Part shown: in pieces, positions 25,231-33,149 of the stretch
Numbering within the stretch: the first letter of the stretch is position 1
Layout: each line of letters opens with the position of its first letter
DNA from: Micromonospora gifhornensis
GTDB taxonomy: Bacteria > Actinomycetota > Actinomycetes > Mycobacteriales > Micromonosporaceae
DNA: 64,000 nucleotides
NCBI RefSeq assembly: GCF_016863515.1
Contig: NZ_BOPA01000010.1
Location: forward strand, 62,001 to 126,000
Direction: 5' to 3'
Program-made: the position numbers and the translations under genes
Notes under the pieces: model-generated
What the model was told of the DNA's origin: nothing
The model's input: the letters and a program-made list of their open reading frames with translations, nothing else
The model's database searches: none

Positions 25231-25358
25231 ACCCACCTGCCGCACAGGGGTTACGTCCGGCTGCGCTCGCGGGTACGGTGCCTGCGACCGCAGGGCAAGC
25301 GGTCACCACCAATATGCCCTTTCGTCGAAGCAGTCCGGGCGGCCGCTGGAAGGCAGGC

Positions 25359-26582
25359 ATGATGGCGTACGACGAACCAGGCCGCAGTGGGCAGTCAGAG
25401 TCGGCTCCGGTCGGATCCACCGTCGACACGGACACCGTCGTCGACGACCGTCAGAACGGTGAGCCGGGCGGGGACCGCTTCGGGGTCTACGTGCTCTGGG
25501 AGACGCTCCTGCTGCTCGGCTTCGCCGCCCTGGTCTATCTGCTCTGGCTGGAGAACCCGACGGCACTGCGCGGCAGCGGGCTGCGTGCCCTCATCGTCGA
25601 CGTGGTCGCCCTCGGTCTGCTGGCGTTGGCTGCCGGGCTGACCCTGCGCACCGCGGCGGTGAACCTCGCGATCGGGCCGGTGGCGGTCGCCGCCGGGTTG
25701 AACTTCGCCGAGCAGAGCGACCGGGGCCTGCTCATCGCCGTGGGCACCCCCGCCGCGGTGGCCGCGGTCGGTGGCCTGGTGCTGGGGCTGGTGGTCGTGC
25801 TGCTGCACGTCCCCGGCTGGGCCGCGAGCCTGGGTGCGGCGGCCGGCGTGGTCGTCTACATCGAGCAGCGTGCCGCTCCGGTGCTGGTCCAGGGGGACTA
25901 CGACCCGCGCGACATCGCCGGGCAGCTCTTCGTGGGCTTCGCCGCGCTCACCGTGATCGGCGGGCTGTTCGGCGCGATCGGACCGATCCGCCGGCTGGTG
26001 GGCCGGTTTCGCCCGGTCGCGGACCCGGCCCGACGGCGAGGGGTGGCGGCCGCCGTCGTCACCACCGGAGGGTACGTCTGCTCCACCGTGCTGGCGATGC
26101 TCGCGGGCGCTCTGCTCGCGTCGAGCGACGACGCGGTCACGCCGGGGGACGGGCTGGACTGGACCGTGCTGGCCGTCGGTGCCGTGCTGCTCGCCGGCAC
26201 CAGCGCCTTCGGTCTGCGGGGTGGCGTGTTCGGCACGCTGCTGACGGTCGGCGCAGTCGGCCTGTTCCTCGCCTACGCGCAGGCCCGCGGCTGGACGGTG
26301 AGCCGGTGGGTCGTCGGCGGGGCGGCGCTGGCGGTCGGACTGGCGGTGACCCGGCTGGTCGAGCGGTACGGTCGGCCGGTCGTCGGACCGCCCCGCCCGG
26401 TGTCTCCGCCGGCGGCCGGGGACCCGGCGGGCGGTGCCGGCGGCTGGGCGATGTCCCAGCCGGAGCCGGTCGGCGACTGGCCGCCCGTCCTGCCGGCGCA
26501 GTCGACGGGCGACCCCACCGATCCGTGGGGCCCGCGCCGCTGGGAGACCAACTCGCCGATCTGGCAGGCCGACGACAGGTGA
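25359..26582 (+). CDS. Polytopic membrane protein with distant ABC-permease-like plan
   Basis: The 407-residue protein has a short acidic N-terminus, about nine membrane helices between residues 45 and 335, and a Pro/Trp-rich cytoplasmic tail of about 70 residues. The repeated Gly/Ala-rich helices resemble the RbsC-type sugar permease family (BPD_transp_2), but no ATPase or binding-protein gene lies beside it and no diagnostic motif is visible. Two adjacent ATG codons (25359, 25362) follow a GGAAGG ribosome site; either may be used. It follows the DUF3180 gene by 128 bp. Confidence 0.65.
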   Translation: MMAYDEPGRSGQSESAPVGSTVDTDTVVDDRQNGEPGGDRFGVYVLWETLLLLGFAALVYLLWLENPTALRGSGLRALIVDVVALGLLALAAGLTLRTAAVNLAIGPVAVAAGLNFAEQSDRGLLIAVGTPAAVAAVGGLVLGLVVVLLHVPGWAASLGAAAGVVVYIEQRAAPVLVQGDYDPRDIAGQLFVGFAALTVIGGLFGAIGPIRRLVGRFRPVADPARRRGVAAAVVTTGGYVCSTVLAMLAGALLASSDDAVTPGDGLDWTVLAVGAVLLAGTSAFGLRGGVFGTLLTVGAVGLFLAYAQARGWTVSRWVVGGAALAVGLAVTRLVERYGRPVVGPPRPVSPPAAGDPAGGAGGWAMSQPEPVGDWPPVLPAQSTGDPTDPWGPRRWETNSPIWQADDR

Positions 26583-26641
26583 ACGATGGTCTGGCGCGTC
26601 GTCGGCGAGCCGGATGTGATCTCGGCAGTTAGGCTCGGCGC

Positions 26642-26947
26642 ATGACCGACACATCATCGAGCTCCGGCGGCCGGTCGTTCGAGGAGTTGGACGCGCTCAG
26701 CACCGAGGAGCTGCGGGAGCAGGCGTTCACGGTGGCTCGGGAGCGCCGGGACGTGAAGTTCTTCTGGTCGGTGCTCCGGCATCTGCCGAACGCCGACGAG
26801 GCTGCCGCGCTCGACGGTGCCCCGAACTCGGTGGGGCCGACGGTCGACGAGGCGGTGGCGCTGTGGCGGGAGATGACCGGTCACGGCTACGAGGAGTCCG
26901 CGCCGTTGCTGCGCGCCGCCTTCATCGACTATCTGATGAAGCACTGA
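26642..26947 (+). CDS. Small conserved soluble protein, unknown function
   Basis: A 101-residue acidic, helical protein with no membrane segment. It has a Ser-rich start (MTDTSSSSGGRSFEELDALS) followed by helices (TEELREQAFTVARERRDVKFF; VDEAVALWREMTGHG) and ends in FIDYLMKH. I recognise no family. GC-rich codon use and independence from flanking frames support a real gene. It lies 59 bp after the membrane-protein gene. Confidence 0.6.
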   Translation: MTDTSSSSGGRSFEELDALSTEELREQAFTVARERRDVKFFWSVLRHLPNADEAAALDGAPNSVGPTVDEAVALWREMTGHGYEESAPLLRAAFIDYLMKH

Positions 26948-27045
26948 CCGAGGGCTGCTGACCGCGACATCCGCTCGTCCCGGCATACCGTCACAAAACG
27001 CGCCCTCGCGTTTGTTCATGTCGATCCGCTGGGAACTAGCGGGCC

Positions 27046-27537
27046 ATGGCTCTCACCAACCGATACAAGTCCGCACCAGGGGCCGGCACCCTCGCCGCGC
27101 TCCTGCTGGTCCTGGTCTTCGGCAGCCCCTGGTACGCCGACTGGGCCAGAGACAACACCGATCCCGACAGCGCCGGCGGGTGGTTCCTCAGACTGCTCGC
27201 CTGGCCCGCCTGGCGGTTCGACTCGTCCGACTCCATTCAGGAGATCATCGCGGCGGACCTGAAGGCGATCCTCCTGGTCGTCCTGACCTTCGTCTTCCTC
27301 TACCTGCTTCCGGGTTCCCAGCTGGCCCGCGCCCGGGGCACGCTCAGCCAGTTCTTCGCCGGCTGGGCCGCGTACGTCTTCGCAGCGGCCCTGGCGGCCC
27401 TGCTCACCGCACTGATCCGGAGCAACCCCTCGCTGCTCGGCGCGCTGCAGGCCGCCGGCGACGGTGCGGAGTACGGCCTGTTCACCGGCTGGATCATCGG
27501 CATCGCCACGCTGGGCGGTTGGCGGGGACGTCGCTGA
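27046..27537 (+). CDS. Membrane protein, unknown function
   Basis: The 163-residue product has four probable membrane helices (GTLAALLLVLVFGSPWYADW, LKAILLVVLTFVFLYLLPG, FFAGWAAYVFAAALAALLTALI, YGLFTGWIIGIATLGGW). A hydrophilic loop after the first helix contains DNTDPDSAGGWF. No family recognised. It reads toward the end of the ABC-transporter ATPase gene (55 bp between stops). The ATG at 27046 fits the start of the hydrophobic N-terminus. Confidence 0.6.
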   Translation: MALTNRYKSAPGAGTLAALLLVLVFGSPWYADWARDNTDPDSAGGWFLRLLAWPAWRFDSSDSIQEIIAADLKAILLVVLTFVFLYLLPGSQLARARGTLSQFFAGWAAYVFAAALAALLTALIRSNPSLLGALQAAGDGAEYGLFTGWIIGIATLGGWRGRR

Positions 27538-27591
27538 CGCCGTGGCCGGCCCCGTGACCTGGTTCAGGTGGCCGGCCCGGTGCCAGTCACA

Positions 27592-28587
27592 TCAGCCGGT
27601 CGGCTCCGCGAGCGCCAGGACACGTTCCCGGCTGAGCAGACCGACCGGCTGGCCCTGCTCGGTCACCACGGCCTGTCCACCGGCCGAGGTGAGCAGCACG
27701 GCCAGCGCGTCGTACGCCGAGCCGCCCAGGACCACCGCCGGCAGGCCCGCCACACCGTCGCTGGGCAGCGGTGCGAGCACCTCCCGGGTGACCGGGGTGA
27801 CCACCAACCGGCGGATGCCCCGATCGGCGCCGACGAACTCGCGGACGAACGGGGTGGCGGGCGCACCGAGCAGCGTCGCCGGGGTGTCGTACTGCTCCAG
27901 CCGACCCCCCTCGGAGAGCACCGCGATCCGGTCACCGAGCCGGACGGCCTCGTCCAGGTCGTGGGTCACCAGGACGATGGTCTTACGCACCTCGGCCTGC
28001 AGGCGCAGGAACTCCTCCTGGAGCCGGGTACGCACGATCGGGTCCACGGCGGAGAACGGCTCGTCCATCAGCAGGACCACCGGGTCGGCGGCGAGCGCCC
28101 GAGCCACGCCCACCCGCTGTCGCTGACCACCGGAGAGTTCGTGCGGGTAGCGCCGGCCGAACTGCGTCGGGTCCAGCCCGACCAACTCCAGCAACTCGTC
28201 GACCCGCCGCCGGGCGCGGTCCCTGGACCAGCCGAGCAACCGGGGCACGGTGGCCACGTTCGCCGCCACCGTCTGGTGGGGGAAGAGCCCGACGTTCTGG
28301 ATCACGTAACCGATCTGTCGGCGCAGCCGCACCGGATCGGTCCGGGTGACGTCGGCGTCGCCGAGCATGATCCGCCCGCTGGTCGGCTCGATCAGCCGGT
28401 TGATCATCCGCAGCACTGTCGACTTGCCGCAACCCGACGGCCCGATCAGGACCACCAGTTCACCCGCGTCGACGTGCAGGCTGAGGTCGCGGACCGCCTC
28501 GGTGCCGTCCGGATAACGCTTACCGATGCCGTCGAGAGTGATCGACGCCGCGCGCTGGCCGTCGTCGGCGACCGGGGTACCGTCCAC
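27592..28587 (-). CDS. Osmoprotectant (glycine betaine/choline type) ABC transporter ATPase
   Basis: The 331-residue protein is an ABC ATPase of the OpuCA/ProV class. It has Walker A IGPSGCGKST, Q-loop region QIGYVIQNVGLFPHQT, signature LSGGQRQRV, Walker B VVLLMDEPFSAVD and an H-loop VTHDLDEA. A C-terminal CBS-like region (about 265-325: GQAVVTEQGQPVGLLSRERV) is typical of osmosensing family members. It powers import with the two permeases and the binding protein downstream on the other strand. Its GTG start at 28587 lies two bases from the divergent permease ATG. A GGAAGGA ribosome site sits inside the permease's first codons. Confidence 0.9.
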   Translation of the reverse strand: MDGTPVADDGQRAASITLDGIGKRYPDGTEAVRDLSLHVDAGELVVLIGPSGCGKSTVLRMINRLIEPTSGRIMLGDADVTRTDPVRLRRQIGYVIQNVGLFPHQTVAANVATVPRLLGWSRDRARRRVDELLELVGLDPTQFGRRYPHELSGGQRQRVGVARALAADPVVLLMDEPFSAVDPIVRTRLQEEFLRLQAEVRKTIVLVTHDLDEAVRLGDRIAVLSEGGRLEQYDTPATLLGAPATPFVREFVGADRGIRRLVVTPVTREVLAPLPSDGVAGLPAVVLGGSAYDALAVLLTSAGGQAVVTEQGQPVGLLSRERVLALAEPTG

Positions 28588-28589
28588 GT

Positions 28590-29276
28590 ATGTCCTTCCG
28601 CCTGAGCTACCGGGCCGACCCGGGTAACCCGTGGTTCTCCTGGCAGTACGTGCGGGACAACTCTGACACGGTGCTGGCCGCCCTACGGGACCACACCACC
28701 CTCACCCTGCGCGCGGTGCTGATCGCCACGCTCATCGCCGTCCCGCTGGCCGTGGTGGCGTACTGGTTCCGACCGCTCACCGGGCCGATTGTCGCACTCA
28801 CCGGGGTGCTCTACACCGTCCCGTCGTTGGCCCTGTTCGCGTTCGTCGCGCCCTATCTGGGCATCGGCGTCGCTACCGTGCTCAGCGTGGTGGTGCTGTA
28901 CGCGCTGCTGGTGATCGTCCGCAACACCGTGGCCGGGCTCAACCAGGTGCCGGCGGAAGTGCGGGAGGCCGCCGAGGGCATGGGGTACGGCCGTTGGGGT
29001 CGCCTGCTGCGGGTCGAACTGCCGCTGGCCCTGCCCGGCATCCTCACCGGCCTGCGGCTGGCCACGGTCTCCACGGTCGCCCTGATCACCGTGGGCGTGG
29101 TGATCGGGCGGGGTGGGCTCGGGCAGATCATCTTCGCCGGGTTCAACAACAACTTCTACAAGGCCCAGATCATGACCGGGACGCTGCTCTGCGTACTGCT
29201 GGCCCTGGTGCTCGACCTGCTCCTCATGGGCGTCGGCCGGCTGCTCACCCCGTGGCTGCGCGGGCGGGTCGGATGA
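28590..29276 (+). CDS. Osmoprotectant ABC transporter permease (OpuCB-like)
   Basis: A 228-residue integral membrane protein with about six helices and the permease EAA-type loop (VREAAEGMGYGRWGRLLRVELPLALPG) that docks onto the ATPase. The N-terminal GNPWFSWQYVRDNSDTVLAAL is a standard start for this family. The GGLGQIIFAGFNNNFYKAQI stretch is characteristic of betaine/choline permeases. The ATG at 28590 has no ribosome site and lies two bases from the divergent ATPase start, so its mRNA may be leaderless. The second permease follows 37 bp later. Confidence 0.9.
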   Translation: MSFRLSYRADPGNPWFSWQYVRDNSDTVLAALRDHTTLTLRAVLIATLIAVPLAVVAYWFRPLTGPIVALTGVLYTVPSLALFAFVAPYLGIGVATVLSVVVLYALLVIVRNTVAGLNQVPAEVREAAEGMGYGRWGRLLRVELPLALPGILTGLRLATVSTVALITVGVVIGRGGLGQIIFAGFNNNFYKAQIMTGTLLCVLLALVLDLLLMGVGRLLTPWLRGRVG

Positions 29277-29313
29277 GGGTCGCGAGCCCGGCGGGCGTGA
29301 TGCGGAGGTGCCG

Positions 29314-30036
29314 ATGAATCCCGTACAGCAGGCGGTGGTCTGGCTCAACGACCCGCTGAACTGGACGAACCCGGGTGGCATCCTGGATCGGCTCGGCGAG
29401 CACGTCACCATCTCGGCCGCCGCGGTGCTGCTGGGCTGCCTGGTGGCCTGGCCGCTGGGGCTGTGGCTGGGCCATGTCGGCCGGGGCGGCGGGCTGGTCG
29501 TGCTCGTCTCCAACGTGACGCTGGCGGTGCCCACCCTGGCCCTGCTCACCATCCTCCCGTTGACCTTCCTCGGCTTCGGTCGACCGGCCGTGGTCGTCGC
29601 CCTGGCGGTGTTCGCGGTGCCACCGCTGCTGGCCAACGCCTACACCGGCGTACGGCAGGTCGATCCGCAGACCCGGGAGGCGGCCCGGGGCATGGGGATG
29701 ACCGGGCCGCAGGTGCTGCGTCAGGTGGAGTTGCCGCTGGCGATTCCGTACCTGGCGGCCGGGTTCCGGACCGCCGCGGTCCAGGTGGTCGCCACGGCGG
29801 CCCTGGCGACCTTCGTCAACGGCGGGGGCCTTGGCGAGATCATCCGGCTCGGGTTCGGCCTGAGCATCGCGGTGGGCGGTGGTCAGATCCTCGCCGGTGG
29901 CCTGCTGGTCGCCGGGCTCGCGGTCAGCGCGGAGCTGATCTTCGGGCTTGTCGAGCGGCTGGTCACCCCACGTCCGCTGCGCCGCGCCCGGCGCCGCGCC
30001 GCACGTCGCGCCGCGGACGCGGTCACCGGCGGCTGA
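29314..30036 (+). CDS. Osmoprotectant ABC transporter permease (OpuCD-like)
   Basis: The 240-residue second permease subunit has about six helices and an EAA-type loop (DPQTREAARGMGMTGPQVLRQVELPLAIPYL). FVNGGGLGEIIRLGF matches the equivalent stretch in its partner. The basic C-terminal tail (RPLRRARRRAARRAAD) is typical of actinobacterial members. ATG 29314 is chosen over the in-frame GTG at 29308 because GGAGG lies 5 nt upstream. The substrate-binding protein gene follows after a 356-bp repeat-bearing gap. Confidence 0.9.
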   Translation: MNPVQQAVVWLNDPLNWTNPGGILDRLGEHVTISAAAVLLGCLVAWPLGLWLGHVGRGGGLVVLVSNVTLAVPTLALLTILPLTFLGFGRPAVVVALAVFAVPPLLANAYTGVRQVDPQTREAARGMGMTGPQVLRQVELPLAIPYLAAGFRTAAVQVVATAALATFVNGGGLGEIIRLGFGLSIAVGGGQILAGGLLVAGLAVSAELIFGLVERLVTPRPLRRARRRAARRAADAVTGG

Positions 30037-30052
30037 CCGGATCGCCTCGGTT

Positions 30053-30092
30053 GGTGACGCCGCCGCCTGGATGGTGACGCCGCCGCCTGGAT
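30053..30092. repeat. Tandem 20-bp repeat, two copies
   Basis: GGTGACGCCGCCGCCTGGAT occurs exactly twice in tandem (30053-30072, 30073-30092). Further GGTGAC starts follow at 30093 and 30111, so the array decays downstream. It lies between the second permease and the binding-protein gene. Confidence 0.8.
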
Positions 30093-30166
30093 GGTGACGC
30101 CCGCCACGGTGGTGACGTCGCGCCCCTGTGGTGGCGCCGCGCCTGGATGGTGACGCCCGCCACGGT
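30085..30166. repeat. 26-bp direct repeat pair
   Basis: A 26-bp sequence beginning GCCTGGATGGTGACGCCCGC is present exactly at 30085-30110 and 30141-30166. With the 20-bp tandem it forms a patch of recombining short repeats, probably from slippage or repeat-element activity. Confidence 0.8.
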
Positions 30167-30392
30167 CGATGAAGGGCTGGCGGCGCGGGGTCACGTCCGC
30201 TGTCGCGCCGACGGATGGTGACGTTCCGGTGACGAACGTGGCGCAGAAGTTGTCGGTGGCGCTCGGCAGGATGTTGGGTGGATCAGCGGGCGGCCGGAAG
30301 GCGGGACGGCGGGATGATCCGCCGCAAGATCGCCGCCCGTCGGACACGCGGCCGGCCCGAACGGGCCGCGCCGGGACACGGAAGGCGGGTCC

Positions 30393-31394
30393 ATGCGCGC
30401 AGGTAGAAGACTGTCCATCGCCGTTGTCGGCGCCGTTGCGGCGGCAGGCGTGCTGGCGGGCTGCGGCGAGGCAGGTTCGTCCGGCACCGAGGCGCCACAG
30501 CAGTCCGCCTCGGGCGAAGGCTGCGCCCCGGTCGCCGGGGAGCAGTTGATCGCGCTGACGGACGACAAAGCCCTGCAGAATGCCGACAACATCATTCCGG
30601 CGATCAACACCAAGGTCGCCACCCCGCAGCTCGTCGCAGCGCTCGACAAGGTCTCGGCGGTGCTCGACACTCCGAAGCTGGTGCAGCTCAACAAGGCGGT
30701 CGACGTGGACCGCAAGAGCGCACAGGCGGCGGCGCAGGAGTTCAGCGACGCCAACGGGCTCGCCGACGGGGTGGAGAAGGGCCCAGGCGGAAAGATCACG
30801 GTCGGCGCGGGCAACTTCACCGAAAGCGAGATCATCGCCGAGCTTTACAAGATCCAGCTGACTGCGGCCGGCTACCAGGTGACCGTCCAGCAGATCGGCA
30901 ACCGGGAGCTGTACGAGCCGGCGCTGGAGAAGGGTGAGATCCAGGTCGTCCCGGAGTACGCGGCGACGATGGCCGAGTTCCTCAAGGGCAAGACCGGCGG
31001 CGGCAGTGACCCCGTCTCCTCGCCCGACGTGGAGAAGACCGTCACCGCCCTGCGCGGTCTCGGTGAGCAGGTGGGCCTCAGCTTCGGCCAGCCGGCACCG
31101 GCGCAGAACCAGAACGCCTTCGCGGTGACCAAGGAGTTCGCCGAGAAGTACGGCGTACGGACGCTGTCCGAGCTGGCCACGAAGTGCTCGGGTACCGCCA
31201 CGGTGCTGGGTGGCCCGCCGGAGTGCCAGGAGCGCCCGTTCTGCAAGCCGGGGCTGGAGCAGACCTACGGCCTCTCGGTCGGCTCGTTCTCCTCGCTGGA
31301 CCAGGGTGGTCCGCTGACCAAGACCGGGTTGCGTAACGGCACGATCAGCGTCGGCCTGGTCTTCTCCACCGACGCGGCGTACGCCACGAGCTGA
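30393..31394 (+). CDS. Osmoprotectant-binding lipoprotein, apparently circularly permuted
   Basis: A 333-residue lipoprotein with lipobox VLAGCGE (Cys24). It binds the transported osmolyte for the adjacent OpuC-type transporter on the outer membrane face. The usual start of the mature domain (KITVGAGNFTESEIIAELYK) appears only at about residue 134. The protein ends at LVFSTDAAYATS, the point where family members normally continue into a C-terminal segment like LKDDKG...PLVR...KVDV. That missing segment is instead near the N-terminus (residues about 50-123: LIALTDDKALQNADNIIPAI ... LNKAVDVDRKS). This suggests a circular permutation that keeps the fold. The ATG has GGAAGG upstream. Confidence 0.88.
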   Translation: MRAGRRLSIAVVGAVAAAGVLAGCGEAGSSGTEAPQQSASGEGCAPVAGEQLIALTDDKALQNADNIIPAINTKVATPQLVAALDKVSAVLDTPKLVQLNKAVDVDRKSAQAAAQEFSDANGLADGVEKGPGGKITVGAGNFTESEIIAELYKIQLTAAGYQVTVQQIGNRELYEPALEKGEIQVVPEYAATMAEFLKGKTGGGSDPVSSPDVEKTVTALRGLGEQVGLSFGQPAPAQNQNAFAVTKEFAEKYGVRTLSELATKCSGTATVLGGPPECQERPFCKPGLEQTYGLSVGSFSSLDQGGPLTKTGLRNGTISVGLVFSTDAAYATS

Positions 31395-31543
31395 ACCGAC
31401 ACCGCCCCCGGCCGGACTGGTGGTCGGGGGCGGCCCGTCGTTGCTGCTCACGGGTAGATCAGCGGCCGGCGTCGAACTTCGGCAGCGATCGCTGCCACTG
31501 GCCCCGTTCCCAGCCAACGCAACTCTCGGTAGGCTCCGGACCC

Positions 31544-33121
31544 ATGCCCGCAACGGTGCCCACCGATCCGCGCAGCAAGCAGTTACTCACCGCTCTCTTC
31601 TGGGGCGGGGTGGCGCTGGCCCCGGTCGCGGCGCTGATTCTGCTGGTCGCCGACGGGAACGGTCCACTGCGGTTCGCCGCGCTGCTGGCCATCCTGGCGG
31701 TGGTGTTGATCGGGCTCTCCATCACGCTGCGCAGCGAGAACGGTCACGAGCAACACGCCGAGGAACTGCGCGCGGAACTCGACGAACTGCGGCGGGAACT
31801 GCGTAGTGAGATCGTGGCGGCCGCGCAGCGGGGCAATCAGGCGCTGGACGAGCTCCAACGGGTCCAGCAGACGATTGCCGGGTTGCGCCGGACTGCGGAC
31901 GCCGCCGGTTCCTCAGCCGTCGATGCTGTGCCCGCCGGTGCGGAACCGGTCGGCGGAGGCCGCGCCCGGGTCGCGGCACCGGAACCTCCACCGTCCGCCC
32001 CCTTCACGGACCGGCCCCCGTCAGCCCCTTTCGGAGACCGGCCTGCGTCGTCACCTCCCTTCGGAGACCGGCCTGCTTCCCCTCCCTTCGGGGAGCGGCC
32101 CGCGCCGGCTGTGGCGGGGGAGCGGCAGACCCGCCCCGGCGGGGTCTACGGCTCGGCCCAGCCGACAGGCCAGGGCGTCGTCCGCCACACCGAAACCGTG
32201 CATGTCACCACCCGGCACACCATCGTGGACGGTGGCGGGATGGGCGAGGCACCCCGCTATGGCGGCTACGCCACCCCATGGTCGGCAGGGGAGCGGTCAC
32301 GTGGCGGACCTGCGGACCCTGCCGAACGACACTGGCCTGACAGCGACGAGCGCCCTCGCCGCGACGACGAGCGAGCCTGGTCGGGACCGGCCCGGGACGA
32401 GCACGCCGCCTGGTCGGAGCCCCGCGACGACCGTCCCTGGTCCGGGTCTCGTGACGACCGGTTCGCACCACCCGACGAGCGGTCCGCCTACCGTGACGAC
32501 CGCTCCGCACACCAGGACAGCTCCGCTTACCAGGACGGCTCTGCGTATCAGGGCCGTTTCGCGTATCAGGACGGCTCTGCACCCCACGACCGCTCGGCAC
32601 ACCAGGGCGGCTCCGCGTACCGGGGCGAACAGGGCTGGGATGACGGTGGGCAGCAGTGGGCGGCCGCCGCCGAGGTGGAACCTGGTCCGTCGCGTCCGGA
32701 CGACACCGGCGAGTACTGGGCGCAGTTACGTGCCGGGGACCGCTGGGCCGCCGTACGCGACGACGATCGGGGGCGTGAACTGCGGGTCGGTGAACGCCAC
32801 GCCGAGGTGAACGCGGACCACACCGGCACCGAGTACCGGATGGCGGACCGCTGGGCCAGCGTGCGCCACGCCGAACCACGTCGTGCCGCCGACGGTGACG
32901 AGCGATGGCGCGACGGCCGGGGCGAACCGGAGCGGCGGCCCGGCCTGCCCGCCGGGGGTGTGCCGGTCCCGGACGAGTGGCGTCTTCCACGACAGCGCGG
33001 ACACCAGCCCGAGCCGCCCCGGGCGTACCAGCCCGAACCGGAGCCGTACGGTCGGCGTCACCGGGCCGAGGACACCGGCTACGGGCAGCCGGTCCAGGAT
33101 CCGAACAACCGCTGGCGCTGA
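31544..33121 (+). CDS. Membrane protein with coiled coil and repetitive hydrophilic tail
   Basis: A 525-residue protein with two N-terminal membrane helices (LFWGGVALAPVAALILLVADG and FAALLAILAVVLIGLSITL) and a coiled coil (about 65-115: EELRAELDELRRELRSEIV). A long disordered tail of about 400 residues follows. The tail contains Pro-rich repeats (SAPFGDRP, SPPFGDRP, SPPFGERP), a Tyr/Gln/Asp-rich stretch (SAYQDGSAYQGRFAYQDGSA) and two GDRWAAVR/ADRWASVR motifs. Function unknown; it may be an envelope or polar scaffold. Start ATG 31544. It converges with nuoD. Confidence 0.7.
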   Translation: MPATVPTDPRSKQLLTALFWGGVALAPVAALILLVADGNGPLRFAALLAILAVVLIGLSITLRSENGHEQHAEELRAELDELRRELRSEIVAAAQRGNQALDELQRVQQTIAGLRRTADAAGSSAVDAVPAGAEPVGGGRARVAAPEPPPSAPFTDRPPSAPFGDRPASSPPFGDRPASPPFGERPAPAVAGERQTRPGGVYGSAQPTGQGVVRHTETVHVTTRHTIVDGGGMGEAPRYGGYATPWSAGERSRGGPADPAERHWPDSDERPRRDDERAWSGPARDEHAAWSEPRDDRPWSGSRDDRFAPPDERSAYRDDRSAHQDSSAYQDGSAYQGRFAYQDGSAPHDRSAHQGGSAYRGEQGWDDGGQQWAAAAEVEPGPSRPDDTGEYWAQLRAGDRWAAVRDDDRGRELRVGERHAEVNADHTGTEYRMADRWASVRHAEPRRAADGDERWRDGRGEPERRPGLPAGGVPVPDEWRLPRQRGHQPEPPRAYQPEPEPYGRRHRAEDTGYGQPVQDPNNRWR

Positions 33122-33149
33122 TCGGATCGCCGCGCCACCGGCCGCCGGA

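Larger units (their letters stand above)
30037..30392. other. Permease to binding-protein intergenic region
   Basis: This 356-bp gap carries two overlapping direct repeats (listed separately) and otherwise no recognisable gene. A 126-codon frame from 30169 runs through it and into the binding-protein gene in another frame; it is Arg/Pro-rich and looks like a shadow. A promoter for the binding-protein gene may lie near 30230-30270, where AT content rises (AACGTGGCGCAGAAGTTGT). Confidence 0.4.

Noticed and set aside
30169..30549. A 126-codon frame in the gap before the binding-protein gene
   Set aside because: It overlaps the lipoprotein signal region in another frame, has no ribosome site and is Arg/Pro-rich.
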